The translations under genes and the position numbers were made by a program. From assembly GCF_902726565.1 (NCBI RefSeq), contig NZ_CACVAF010000019.1:1-52805 (forward strand): a stretch of 52,805 bases of DNA, read 5' to 3'. Below are positions 39,726 to 48,591 of the stretch, piece by piece (within the stretch, counting starts at the first letter, position 1; the number at the start of each line of letters is the position of its first letter). The notes under the pieces are model-generated. The model worked only from the letters and a program-made list of their open reading frames with translations. It did not search any database and was not told the origin of the DNA. Source of the stretch: Yersinia vastinensis (GTDB lineage Bacteria; Pseudomonadota; Gammaproteobacteria; Enterobacterales; Enterobacteriaceae).

Positions 39726-40784
39726 ATGACGACTGGAATAGAGAAGCGCAGCGCTTTTGGTGATCCGCAAACGAAGCGTCGCGCGATTTACTTGCTGATT
39801 GGTCTGCTGGTAGTTAATGGGCTGGCATGGGTTTGGGCTTTCACCGAATTTAATAACAATGCGGTATTGATGGGGATGGCGTTTCTGGCTTATAGCTTTG
39901 GCTTGCGCCATGCCGTAGATGCAGATCATATCGCTGCCATTGATAACGTCACCCGCAAACTGATGCAGCAGGGGAAAACACCGATTGCGGTCGGAACATT
40001 TTTCTCACTTGGTCACTCGACTATCGTAATATTGGCCTCATTGGCCATTGCGGCAACCGCAATGGCATTTAAAAATAATATGGAGTGGTTCCATGAAACT
40101 GGGGGATTGATTGGCACCCTAGTTTCGTCGGTATTTTTGTTGTTGTTTGCTTTTCTTAATTTAACCATACTGATTTCAGTATATAAAAAGTTTAAGCAGG
40201 TTAAAGCGGGGCATGTCTATAAAGATGACGAGCTTGATCTGTTGGTGACGAATAATGGGGGCGTTCTCGCCAGAGTTTTTCGGCGGGTATTCAATATGGT
40301 CAATAAAAGCTGGCATATGTATCCAGTTGGTTTTTTATTTGGCTTAGGTTTTGATACCGCCACTGAAATAGGTGTATTAGGGATCTCTGCTGCCAGCGCA
40401 AGTCATGGGATGAATTTGTGGTCAATAATGGTATTCCCGATTTTATTTGCAGCCGGGATGGCTTTGATTGATTCACTTGATAATTTTGTGATGATTGGTG
40501 CTTATGGTTGGGCTTTCTCTAAACCGGTAAGAAAACTGTATTATAATATTACTATCACGGCAGCTTCAGTTATTATCGCTTTCTTTATTGGCGGGATAGA
40601 GGCTTTAGGGTTAATTGCAGGTAAACTTAATTTGACCGGCGGGATTTGGACGCCAATAAATAACATCAGTGAGAACCTAGGTGAGATAGGTTACTGGATT
40701 ATTGGAATGTTCATACTGTGTTGGTTAGTTTCTGCCGTTAATTATTATGTCCGTGGTTATGATAAGTTGAGTATTAGTGGTTAA
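39726..40784 (+). CDS. ureH: Nickel permease of NiCoT family (UreH/NixA/HoxN)
   Basis: A 352-residue inner-membrane nickel transporter. The NiCoT signature RHAVDADHIAAIDN (HX4DH) is in the second membrane segment, and FFSLGHSTIV and LGFDTATEIGVLG are the other family motifs. It lies 23 bp after yut and ends the urease cluster. The symbol ureH follows usage in Yersinia. It gives the cluster a second nickel importer beside Ynt. Confidence 0.93.
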   Translation: MTTGIEKRSAFGDPQTKRRAIYLLIGLLVVNGLAWVWAFTEFNNNAVLMGMAFLAYSFGLRHAVDADHIAAIDNVTRKLMQQGKTPIAVGTFFSLGHSTIVILASLAIAATAMAFKNNMEWFHETGGLIGTLVSSVFLLLFAFLNLTILISVYKKFKQVKAGHVYKDDELDLLVTNNGGVLARVFRRVFNMVNKSWHMYPVGFLFGLGFDTATEIGVLGISAASASHGMNLWSIMVFPILFAAGMALIDSLDNFVMIGAYGWAFSKPVRKLYYNITITAASVIIAFFIGGIEALGLIAGKLNLTGGIWTPINNISENLGEIGYWIIGMFILCWLVSAVNYYVRGYDKLSISG

Positions 40785-40802
40785 TTTTTTATCGTAAAAA
40801 AT

Positions 40803-40832
40803 ATAAGGCACTCATAAATGAGTGCCTTATTT
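40803..40832. terminator. Bidirectional terminator, ureH / hdeB
   Basis: The 13-bp perfect stem ATAAGGCACTCAT / ATGAGTGCCTTAT lies between the convergent ureH and hdeB genes. Confidence 0.85.
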
Positions 40833-40852
40833 ATCATATTGATCTTTTCAGA

Positions 40853-41197
40853 TTACATATGATGTTTTTTCGCGAAGTTTAAAATGTCTTGTTTCATTTC
40901 AGACAGTTTACTTTCAGGCGATTTTTTACACACTTCGACCACTTTTGGTGTCACGATAGTATCTGTTTCTTGAAAATCAACATAATCGCCTTTCTTATAT
41001 TGAGTATCATCATTTAATACCCAATACACTACCGGAGTTAATGACTTAGGATTCAAGTCCAGGAATTCTTTGCAGGTCATATCACTCGGGGTAGTCCCCG
41101 TTGCGCTAGTGGTTGTCGGGGTAGCTGCAAAAGTCGTTGCGGCAGCGGAAAGCAATAAACCAGTCAATGCAATATTACGAAGTGATTTGTAGGACAT
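40853..41197 (-). CDS. hdeB: HdeB-like periplasmic acid-stress chaperone
   Basis: A 114-residue periplasmic protein. After a signal peptide (MSYKSLRNIALTGLLLSAAATTFA) and a Thr-rich linker comes the HdeB core MTCKEFLDLNPKSLTPVVYW, with the disulfide pair Cys42 and Cys90. HdeB keeps periplasmic proteins soluble at low pH. AAGGA is 7 bases before the ATG. It sits next to the urease cluster, which is also an acid-survival system. Confidence 0.88.
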   Translation of the reverse strand: MSYKSLRNIALTGLLLSAAATTFAATPTTTSATGTTPSDMTCKEFLDLNPKSLTPVVYWVLNDDTQYKKGDYVDFQETDTIVTPKVVEVCKKSPESKLSEMKQDILNFAKKHHM

Positions 41198-41611
41198 GCT
41201 TACTTCCTTATTTGTCTGTTAAAAAACCACAGCCTTAAATTAAGGGTGATAAATATCACTCAGGTATGATGACTCCAGCGTTATTATGTGCTGGAGCGCA
41301 GCTATATTATTAGTTATAAATTTTATTAATGCCAATAATTAATTTTATTATTTTGCGTTCCATTCAGTATACATAGCTTTACACGGTGTAAAAATAGCTT
41401 TAAAGAAATATATTCATCAAACAAGGAAATAACATCATCTTTAATTTGATTACTTAGCGTTAATATTAGATGACTATAAATGTCATTATTCTATTTAATT
41501 CACATGAAGTTTATCGTTTGATTTTTATCAAAAATAATTGAATTTAATCATGAACTATCTGGATTTCTATCTATACTTAATTCACCTATAACAATTTTAG
41601 TCACTCTATTG
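41198..41611. other. Intergenic region between hdeB and kch
   Basis: About 410 bases, AT-rich, between divergent hdeB and the potassium channel gene. It must hold both promoters. I see no clear operator. Confidence 0.45.
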
Positions 41612-42787
41612 ATGAAAATATTACAGGAAATTAAATCTAGGTTCTCTATACCGCATTGTCTGGCTATTCTGGTGGCAATTAATGGGTATCTGGTTTTAAG
41701 CCCCGTACTTTTCAGGGCTATTTCTCATTTTGCCGGCACAACAAACGATTTTAGTACCTGGAAGGAGGCGCTAAGTTTTCTTGAGTTATTTGAAATACCA
41801 CGATTTATGATCGGGTTGGTCTTGATATTGATGGCTGTTGCTTTGTCGATGAAAACCCGTATTGCTTGGTTTTTCACCGTGTTGCTGTTATTTACCATTG
41901 TCTCTATCAATATCTTTATTCTAAAAGATCACAACACACTGACGACTTATTCCATTGTGATTATTGTCGCCTTGATATTTTATTGGCGGAAATTTAATTA
42001 TCACAGCCTCGCCAGCGGGACGTTTTTTGCTATTGTCAGTATTGCTTCCCTGATCGTTTATAGCATGCTGGGCACACTTTACATGGGTGATGAATTTGCC
42101 CCTGTAGTGACGGATTTACCAACAGCCTTCTATTTCGCCATTGTTTGTATGTCAACTGTCGGTTTCGGGGATATTATCCCGCATACCACGTTGGCACGGA
42201 TGTTTACGCTTACGGTGATTATTTCCGGTATTACTGTCTTTGCTGCTTCCGTTTCTTCTATTGCCGGGCCAATGATCAGTAATAATATCAAACGTATAGT
42301 TAAAGGTAGGGTTTCTGACGTGGAACGTAAAAATCATTTTATTATTGTGGGGACCAGTTCTCTGGCGCTAAATGTGTATAACGGTCTGCGTGATCGTGGC
42401 GATGAAGTCACTGTGGTTTGTGCTGTTGGTAGCCAGCACAGTTTCCCTTCAGATGCAGATATTATCGAGGGTGACCCTTCTTCCGTTGCAACACTGAAAT
42501 TAGCGGGGGCCGACAAAGCGAAATATATTATCGCGCTGTGTGACAGTGATGCAGACAATGCTTTCACTATTTTGGCTGCTAAAGAGATAGCTGGTGAGTC
42601 CACCAAAACGCTAGCATTAGTCAATGAAACCGAGAACATGAAGAAAGTAAAACGTGTTGAACCTAGCATGGTCTTCTCTCTGCCATTATTAGGCAGTGAA
42701 CTGCTGGTCAGAACGTTGAATGGCGATACCATTAATAATGAACTGATTACAGAGATGTTTTTTGGTAACTGCCAGAAATTAGACTGA
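41612..42787 (+). CDS. kch: Voltage-gated potassium channel, Kch type
   Basis: A 391-residue inner-membrane protein. Hydrophobic segments fill residues 15-240, with the K+ selectivity filter TVGFGD at residues 182-187. A cytoplasmic RCK (TrkA-N) domain follows (HFIIVGTSSLALNVYNGL, then EGDPSSVATLKLAGADKA). The start at ATG 41612 has no clear Shine-Dalgarno; a TTG directly precedes it. Confidence 0.88.
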   Translation: MKILQEIKSRFSIPHCLAILVAINGYLVLSPVLFRAISHFAGTTNDFSTWKEALSFLELFEIPRFMIGLVLILMAVALSMKTRIAWFFTVLLLFTIVSINIFILKDHNTLTTYSIVIIVALIFYWRKFNYHSLASGTFFAIVSIASLIVYSMLGTLYMGDEFAPVVTDLPTAFYFAIVCMSTVGFGDIIPHTTLARMFTLTVIISGITVFAASVSSIAGPMISNNIKRIVKGRVSDVERKNHFIIVGTSSLALNVYNGLRDRGDEVTVVCAVGSQHSFPSDADIIEGDPSSVATLKLAGADKAKYIIALCDSDADNAFTILAAKEIAGESTKTLALVNETENMKKVKRVEPSMVFSLPLLGSELLVRTLNGDTINNELITEMFFGNCQKLD

Positions 42788-42833
42788 CTTTATACTCGTT
42801 GGCTTGCACCCATCTTGTTGATCACAAAGCATA

Positions 42834-42858
42834 AAACACCCTCTATATGAGGGTGTTT
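42834..42858. terminator. Terminator between kch and crcB
   Basis: The stem AAACACCCTC / GAGGGTGTTT lies between the convergent genes. The T tract is short on the plus strand. Confidence 0.7.
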
Positions 42859-42885
42859 CCATCTCTATTTTTCACTAAGGCAACA

Positions 42886-43290
42886 TTATTCAGTGGTGGC
42901 TTGCGGCGCTTTAGGCTTTTCTTTAGGGCCGACCATTAAACCCAATTCAACGGCAATAAAACCAACAATCAGGCTGGCGACCAGATAGCAGATCGAGACT
43001 AAAACTTCACTTGGGGTTTTCATCATTTCAACGGCACCAAATACAAAGCTGGAAAATGTTGAAAGACCACCCATGATCCCTGTTCCAACCATCAGATGGA
43101 CGTATTGGTTAATTTTACCGTTCTTAAAGAAAGAGGTGGTCAGCCCTAATAAAAATGCGGCGATGATATTGGCTGCAAAAATATCCATAGGGAAGCCATC
43201 GGCCAGTCTCGGTACTGATAGCATAATAAATTCGCGACACATGGCACCAAAGGCACCGCCCACAAAAACTAAAATAATAAGATTCGGCAT
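42886..43290 (-). CDS. crcB: Fluoride channel CrcB/Fluc, second of tandem pair
   Basis: A 134-residue four-helix membrane protein of the Fluc family that exports fluoride. The motifs [11 protein letters not shown] and [12 protein letters not shown] are typical. A charged C-terminal tail ([13 protein letters not shown]) is added. GGAGA precedes the ATG. It follows another crcB after 34 bp. Confidence 0.88.
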   Translation of the reverse strand: MPNLIILVFVGGAFGAMCREFIMLSVPRLADGFPMDIFAANIIAAFLLGLTTSFFKNGKINQYVHLMVGTGIMGGLSTFSSFVFGAVEMMKTPSEVLVSICYLVASLIVGFIAVELGLMVGPKEKPKAPQATTE

Positions 43291-43324
43291 AATAATTCTC
43301 TCCGATTAATAAAACCGTTTCTGC

Positions 43325-43705
43325 TTAATAAGCCAGCCAGGCACCGAATGCCGCCGCCGCGAGGCCAACTAATACAGAAATAATCAGATATCCGGCAGCT
43401 ATTGCTCTGCCTCGGGCAGTCGCCAGTTTTGCTGCATCTAATTGCATACTGCTGAATGTGGTATAGCCACCTAAAATACCGGTCAATACTGCGGCATTCA
43501 TCAAATCGCCGTAGCGATCACGCCAGTCAACACTGAAAAGAATACTCAGATAGCCAATAACAAATGCACCGGAAATATTGATTAGAAAAGTCCCTAGAGG
43601 GAAATTACCTTTATATAGCTTGCCAACACCTAGCCCTATCCACCATCGCAAAAGTGATCCGATGCCGCCACCAAGCCCTACCCACATAACGTCAATTGCC
43701 GTCAT
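43325..43705 (-). CDS. crcB: Fluoride channel CrcB/Fluc, first of tandem pair
   Basis: A 126-residue four-helix membrane protein. The motifs GGGIGSLLRWW, TFLINISGAFVIG (with the conserved Asn) and GILGGYTTFSSM are present. The start at MTAIDVMW has GAGGGG upstream; the frame is open 17 codons further. I found no fluoride riboswitch in the sequence upstream. The pair may form a heterodimer. Confidence 0.88.
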   Translation of the reverse strand: MTAIDVMWVGLGGGIGSLLRWWIGLGVGKLYKGNFPLGTFLINISGAFVIGYLSILFSVDWRDRYGDLMNAAVLTGILGGYTTFSSMQLDAAKLATARGRAIAAGYLIISVLVGLAAAAFGAWLAY

Positions 43706-43858
43706 AACAAAGCCCCTCAATGACCCTTCATCAGAGTAAACATAATTGTAGTACAAATAATGTTAGAAATGTTCGAAGGGATCACTTTCAAAGGCGAAGG
43801 ATGGCGCTAAAATAGAAATGCCGTTTCAAAAATACGATAAATGGAGACAGAAGCCATC

Positions 43859-44893
43859 ATGCCTTACAACGCAGATCCTTCCCGCTACAACCAGATGCAA
43901 TATCGTTTTTGTGGAAAAAGTGGCTTGCAGCTTCCAGCATTATCGCTAGGGCTTTGGCATAACTTTAGTTTTAACAACACATTAGAATCACAACGGACGT
44001 TACTGCGCAAAGCCTTTGATCTGGGAATTACTCATTTTGATTTAGCGAATAACTATGGCCCCCCACCGGGGTCCGCCGAGCAAAATTTTGGTAAGTTGCT
44101 GCAAGACGATTTTAAACCTTATCGTGACGAGCTGATCATCTCGACCAAAGCCGGCTATAACATGTGGCCCGGTCCCTATGGGGCGGGAAGCTCACGGAAA
44201 TATCTGCTGGCTAGCCTAGATCAAAGCTTAAAGCGCATGGGGTTGGATTATGTGGATATTTTCTATTCCCACCGCGTTGATGAAAACACGCCAATGGAAG
44301 AAACTGCATCGGCACTCGCTCAAGCAGTGCAAAGCGGTAAAGCGTTGTATGTAGGGATTTCGTCCTACTCTTCTGAACGAACCGCCCAAATGGTGGCGTT
44401 ATTGCAAGAATGGAAGATTCCACTGCTGATCCATCAGCCTTCTTACAATATTCTTAACCGTTGGGTTGAGCAGACGAATCTATTAGACACCTTGGATAAG
44501 CACGGTGTTGGCTGTATTGCTTTTACCCCACTGGCGCAAGGGTTGCTAACCGGCAAATACCTCAATGGCATCCCTGATGATTCGCGGATGAAGAAAGAAG
44601 CGGGTGGTTCGCTAAAAGAAAATATGTTGTCAGAGGCCAATTTGCGCAGCATCAAGCTGCTCAATGAATTAGCCACCCAACGTGGGCAATCACTGGCACA
44701 AATGGCATTAAGCTGGTTGTTGAAGGATAACCGCGTGACGTCAGTTTTGATTGGGGCCAGCCGTCCAGAGCAGCTTGTGGAAAACTGTGCCGCACTCGAT
44801 AATCTCAGTTTCACAGCGGAAGAGTTACGTGCGATTGATCAGCATGTTACCGATGGGCAACTTAACTTGTGGCAGGCTTCATCTGATCGCTAA
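43859..44893 (+). CDS. gpr: Aldo-keto reductase, L-glyceraldehyde-3-phosphate reductase-like
   Basis: A 344-residue aldo-keto reductase resembling E. coli YghZ (Gpr), which reduces L-glyceraldehyde 3-phosphate and methylglyoxal. The catalytic Asp and Tyr are in HFDLANNYGPPPGSAE, the Lys in ISTKAGYN and the His in FYSHRVDENTPME. GGAG (43843-43846) is 12 bases before the chosen ATG; an ATG six codons earlier overlaps it. The Kelch-like end VLIGASRPEQL is the cofactor site. Confidence 0.9.
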   Translation: MPYNADPSRYNQMQYRFCGKSGLQLPALSLGLWHNFSFNNTLESQRTLLRKAFDLGITHFDLANNYGPPPGSAEQNFGKLLQDDFKPYRDELIISTKAGYNMWPGPYGAGSSRKYLLASLDQSLKRMGLDYVDIFYSHRVDENTPMEETASALAQAVQSGKALYVGISSYSSERTAQMVALLQEWKIPLLIHQPSYNILNRWVEQTNLLDTLDKHGVGCIAFTPLAQGLLTGKYLNGIPDDSRMKKEAGGSLKENMLSEANLRSIKLLNELATQRGQSLAQMALSWLLKDNRVTSVLIGASRPEQLVENCAALDNLSFTAEELRAIDQHVTDGQLNLWQASSDR

Positions 44894-44899
44894 TTATTC

Positions 44900-44919
44900 T
44901 GCAACCTTTGGGTTGCAGA
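44900..44919 (+). other. Small hairpin after gpr
   Basis: CTGCAACC-TTTG-GGTTGCAG forms an 8-bp stem 7 bases past the stop, before the main terminator. It may add mRNA stability. Confidence 0.5.
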
Positions 44920-44940
44920 GCGAGTATTTGTCATAAAACA

Positions 44941-44967
44941 AAAGCCGGAGGTGTCTCCGGCTTTTTG
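44941..44967 (+). terminator. Terminator of gpr
   Basis: The perfect stem AAAGCCGGAG / CTCCGGCTTT is followed by TTT. It also lies past the end of the convergent sugar dehydrogenase gene. Confidence 0.9.
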
Positions 44968-44983
44968 TTGACAGGTACAGGGA

Positions 44984-46147
44984 TTATTCTTTCGGAGCTA
45001 GGCCTACTTTCAATAATTTACCGTCACTCTCATCTGTTAGCAGATAAACATAGCCATCTGGCCCGATGCGCACGTCACGGATACGTTCGCCGCGATCCGC
45101 CAACAAGCGCTCCTCTGCAATCACTTTATTGTCATCCAACTGCAAGCGAATCAACTCTTTCTGAGCCAATGCGCCGATAAACAACGAATGTTGCCAAGCG
45201 GGGAAACGCGTGGCGTCGTAGAATGCCATCCCACTGATCCCGGGCGATACTTCCCAGTAATATGCGGGTTGCTCAGTGCCATCTACATGGGTGCCTTTGG
45301 CTTCAGGGATGGCGAGGCCTGAATAATTCACCCCATGTGTTGCCAGTGGCCAGCCATAGTTTTTCCCTGCCATCGGGATATTTATTTCATCACCGCCTTT
45401 CGGCCCGTGTTCATTGGACCACATCACTCCACTCCATGGGTTGAGCGCCAATCCTTGTGGATTTCGATGCCCATAAGACCAAATCTCGGCTCTTGCCGGC
45501 GATTTATTGGCGAAAGGATTATCTTTCGGCACTTTACCATCAAGAGTCAGACGCACGATTTTACCTTGATACAAGCTCAGATCCTGAGCCGTGGGGCGCT
45601 GATTATTTTCCCCTAAGGTTATGAAAAGATGGCCTTGCTTATCAAAAGCTAATTTCCCACCAAAGTGGTTACCGGTCGACAATTTAGGCTGCTGGCGGAA
45701 AAAAACGGTAAAGTTTTCGATGGCGGTAGCCTGAGGATTGAGGCGTCCATAACCTACCGCAGTACCTGCCTTACCGTCTTTGCCTTCTTCAGCAAAGCTG
45801 AGGTAGACACGGCGGTCTTGGGCAAATTTGGGAGATAATGCCACTTCCAATAGGCCGCCTTGTCCCTTGGCATATACCGTGGGCACTCCTTTTATGGGCG
45901 CCGATAGTGGTTTTCCTTGCTGCCACAAGCGCAATTGTCCAGAGCGTTCAGTGATCAAAATTCCCCCATCATCAGGCAAAAAAGCCAGTGACCAAGGGTG
46001 GTCTAACCCATCTTGCAATTCAGTTACCGTCACCGTGGGGGTCGTAGCGGCAATCGTGGCTGTTGAGATAAATACACTGAGTAAAAGCATTTTAATTAAC
46101 GGCAATGTTGGGCGAGAGATCGGTGTTCTATTTCCGAATAGCGTCAT
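44984..46147 (-). CDS. PQQ-dependent aldose sugar dehydrogenase (YliI/Asd-like)
   Basis: A 387-residue periplasmic beta-propeller enzyme that oxidises aldoses using PQQ. A signal peptide (LPLIKMLLLSVFISTATIAA) precedes the domain. Family motifs are HPWSLAFLPDDGGILITERSG-like near residue 50, HFGGKLAFD, SYGHRNPQGLA and NEHGPKGGDEIN. I chose the second of two adjacent ATGs, six bases after GGAG. I cannot see PQQ biosynthesis genes here, so the cofactor would be acquired from outside or made elsewhere. Confidence 0.88.
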   Translation of the reverse strand: MTLFGNRTPISRPTLPLIKMLLLSVFISTATIAATTPTVTVTELQDGLDHPWSLAFLPDDGGILITERSGQLRLWQQGKPLSAPIKGVPTVYAKGQGGLLEVALSPKFAQDRRVYLSFAEEGKDGKAGTAVGYGRLNPQATAIENFTVFFRQQPKLSTGNHFGGKLAFDKQGHLFITLGENNQRPTAQDLSLYQGKIVRLTLDGKVPKDNPFANKSPARAEIWSYGHRNPQGLALNPWSGVMWSNEHGPKGGDEINIPMAGKNYGWPLATHGVNYSGLAIPEAKGTHVDGTEQPAYYWEVSPGISGMAFYDATRFPAWQHSLFIGALAQKELIRLQLDDNKVIAEERLLADRGERIRDVRIGPDGYVYLLTDESDGKLLKVGLAPKE

Positions 46148-46150
46148 CAT

Positions 46151-46273
46151 TCACTCCATAAATACGTAAACACCTGTTAACCATAGAGTATTAACCGAGA
46201 ATCGGCTATTTCCGGTTCTAAAATATGTGGCATTGAGGGGGTTCTATAGGGAACGTGATATTAACAATGTGGC
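46151..46273. other. Intergenic, left of ERIC element
   Basis: Holds the sugar dehydrogenase promoter on the minus strand. No clear motif was seen. Confidence 0.4.
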
Positions 46274-46400
46274 TATACCCGCTGTCTTTTAAGCCACAGA
46301 AGGATTGGCTGCCATCATTCACTCAAGCTATTGAACTATCTTAGTTCCTTGAGTGAATGCGGTTGTCACCTACCTGCAACTCGAAACTTATTGAGCATAT
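46274..46400 (-). repeat. ERIC element (127 bp)
   Basis: The stretch runs from TATACCCGCTGTCTTTTAAG to CTGCAACTCGAAACTTATTG and is 127 bp, the ERIC length, in the orientation opposite to the 38582 copy. Central arms ATTCACTCAAG (46317-46327) and CTTGAGTGAAT (46348-46358) form a perfect 11-bp hairpin. The match to the consensus is degenerate elsewhere. Confidence 0.75.
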
Positions 46401-46863
46401 GCACTTCGCTCCACGAATAAAGTCACGGCGCAAAATTATGATAAAAAGCGGAAAAGTTTGGATGAAACGATTATCAAACCAATAAGATTCTCTAATTTAT
46501 CCTTGCATCTATTTCAATTCATTTTTACGGTTTTATTCTGTTGCGTAGTAATAGGTAAATAAAAACTAACCATATGAAATACAAATGAATTAAACTTAAT
46601 TCGCCGAGCAAAAAAATAATCATTTTGCGATAAGCATCACATTGTAATCGATGAGAAATGTGAAGGGCGTCAATATGAAAAGTCAATAAGAGACGATTAT
46701 AGAGGTGCTCGAATTACTGGCTTGTCTGTCAACTCCGTATACTGCCGACAACCAGAAACAATGGAGCTGGGCAAGGGGCACGATAAAGTACAGATAAAGG
46801 GAATTCACCATTGCACTGGCATATGAATAACTTGTGTCTTTTGAACCTCAAAAGGTGTTGGGT
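46401..46863 (+). promoter_or_regulatory. Region upstream of the chb operon
   Basis: A 460-bp region that should hold the operon promoter and the ChbR site. A candidate CRP site is listed separately. No other motif was assigned. Confidence 0.4.
46659..46674 (+). promoter_or_regulatory. Candidate CRP site
   Basis: TGTGA-AGGGCG-TCAAT keeps the first half-site perfectly and three of five bases of the second. It lies about 190 bases before chbB, plausible for a PTS sugar operon. Confidence 0.4.
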
Positions 46864-47181
46864 ATGGAAAAGAAAAAAATTTACTTATTTTGCTCTGCTG
46901 GTATGTCTACCTCGCTACTGGTTTCCAAAATGAAAGTTCAGGCAGAGAAGTATGAAGTGCCCGTCGTCATCAATGCTTACCCGGAAGCATTGGCGGCACA
47001 ACATGGTAAGGAAGCCGATGTCATCCTATTAGGGCCGCAAATTGCCTACATGTTGCCAGAAGTAACCAAAATGTTCCCTAACAAACCCGTGGAAGTGATC
47101 GACTCAATCCTTTACGGCAAAGTCGATGGTTTAGGGGTGTTAAAAGCTGCTGTTGCTGCAATAAAAAAAGCAAAACAATAA
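46864..47181 (+). CDS. chbB: PTS lactose/cellobiose IIB component (ChbB-like)
   Basis: A 105-residue cytosolic phosphocarrier. It starts [17 protein letters not shown], with the phosphorylated Cys10. The sequence is close to E. coli ChbB (106 residues) along its length. AAGG is 8 bases before the ATG; the frame is open ten codons further. It is the first gene of a six-gene operon for N,N'-diacetylchitobiose or cellobiose-type beta-glucosides. Confidence 0.93.
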   Translation: MEKKKIYLFCSAGMSTSLLVSKMKVQAEKYEVPVVINAYPEALAAQHGKEADVILLGPQIAYMLPEVTKMFPNKPVEVIDSILYGKVDGLGVLKAAVAAIKKAKQ

Positions 47182-47191
47182 GGGGAGCACT

Positions 47192-48553
47192 GTGAGCGCA
47201 TTTATTAATTCTCTGGAAAGGGTCATATTGCCCTTCGCCATTAAGATTGGCAAACAGCAACATATTAATGCCATCAAGAATGGGTTTATCCGGCTGATGC
47301 CGTTAACCCTGACGGGTGCCATGTTCGTGCTTATCAATAACGTGTTCTTGAGTTTTGGTGAAGGGTCATTCTTCTTCTCGATGGGTGTCCGTTTGGATGC
47401 TGATACCATCACGACCCTCAATGGTTTTAAAGCGATAGGCGGTAACGTTTATAACGGTACTCTTGGCATCATGTCATTAATGACGCCATTCTTCATCAGT
47501 ATGGCCTTGGCTGAGGAGAAAAGAGTCGACCCACTGGCGTCTGCCTTGCTGGCCATTGCCGCCTTTATGACAGTGACGCCATACAGTGTTGGTGATGCCT
47601 ATGCCGTCGGTGCCAACTGGTTGGGTGGGGCGAATATTATTTCGGGTATCATCATTGGCTTAGTGGTTGCTGAGGTCTTTGCCTTTATCGTGCGGCGTAA
47701 CTGGGTTATCCGCCTGCCGGACAGTGTGCCAACTTCTGTTTCTCGCTCGTTCTCTGCTCTGATCCCCGGCTTTATCATCCTTTCCATCATGGGTGTGATT
47801 GCCTATTCTCTGGGATTGCATGGCACCAACTTCCACCAGATCATCATGGACACCATTTCAGCTCCGCTGTCGAAAATGGGCAGTGTGGTGGGTTGGGTGT
47901 ATGTCATGTGCTCTTCATTGTTGTGGTTCTTCGGGATTCACGGCGCGATGGCGTTATCTGCATTGGAAAGCGGCATTATGATGCCATTTGCGCTGGAGAA
48001 CGTGGCAACGTATACCCAGTATGGCTCTGTTGCTGCGGCATTGGCTGCGGGCAAAGAGTTCCACATGTGGGCTAAACCTTTCGTTGACTCCTACATCTTC
48101 TTGGGGGGAACTGGGGCAACACTTGGCTTGGTTATTGCTATCTTTATCGGCTCCCGCCGTGAAGATTATCGTCAGGTAGCAAAACTGGGGGCACCCGCGA
48201 GTGTGTTCCAGATTAACGAGCCTATCTTGTTCGGCCTGCCGGTCATAATGAATCCACTATTCTTTATTCCATTTATTCTGGTTCAACCCGTTTTAGCCAT
48301 TATCACCTCGATTGCCTATTACACAGGGTTTATTCCACCGATTACCAATATTGCGCCGTGGACCATGCCAGTCGGCTTGGGCGCTTTCTTTAATACTAAC
48401 GGCAGTATTGCTGCCATGCTGTTAAGTCTGTTCAACCTAGGGATTGCCACATTGATTTATCTGCCGTTTGTGATTATCGCCAACAAAGCACAAAACGAGA
48501 TAGACCGTGAAGTTCAAAGTGAAGAAGAGATAGCCGATAGCTTGAAATTCTAA
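47192..48553 (+). CDS. chbC: PTS lactose/cellobiose IIC permease (ChbC-like)
   Basis: A 453-residue membrane transporter that moves and phosphorylates the sugar using ChbB. It is close in length to E. coli ChbC (452). The motif [15 protein letters not shown] and the conserved [19 protein letters not shown] loop are present. The start is GTG 47192 with AGGGGAG upstream, 10 bp after chbB. Confidence 0.93.
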   Translation: MSAFINSLERVILPFAIKIGKQQHINAIKNGFIRLMPLTLTGAMFVLINNVFLSFGEGSFFFSMGVRLDADTITTLNGFKAIGGNVYNGTLGIMSLMTPFFISMALAEEKRVDPLASALLAIAAFMTVTPYSVGDAYAVGANWLGGANIISGIIIGLVVAEVFAFIVRRNWVIRLPDSVPTSVSRSFSALIPGFIILSIMGVIAYSLGLHGTNFHQIIMDTISAPLSKMGSVVGWVYVMCSSLLWFFGIHGAMALSALESGIMMPFALENVATYTQYGSVAAALAAGKEFHMWAKPFVDSYIFLGGTGATLGLVIAIFIGSRREDYRQVAKLGAPASVFQINEPILFGLPVIMNPLFFIPFILVQPVLAIITSIAYYTGFIPPITNIAPWTMPVGLGAFFNTNGSIAAMLLSLFNLGIATLIYLPFVIIANKAQNEIDREVQSEEEIADSLKF

Positions 48554-48591
48554 TTGTTAACCCTATTGAACGTATAAGGTTGGAGGTCGGA

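Noticed and set aside
43706-43858. Fluoride riboswitch before the crcB pair
   Set aside because: I looked for the conserved pseudoknot sequence on the minus strand and did not find it; GGCGAAGG on the plus strand is not in the right arrangement.
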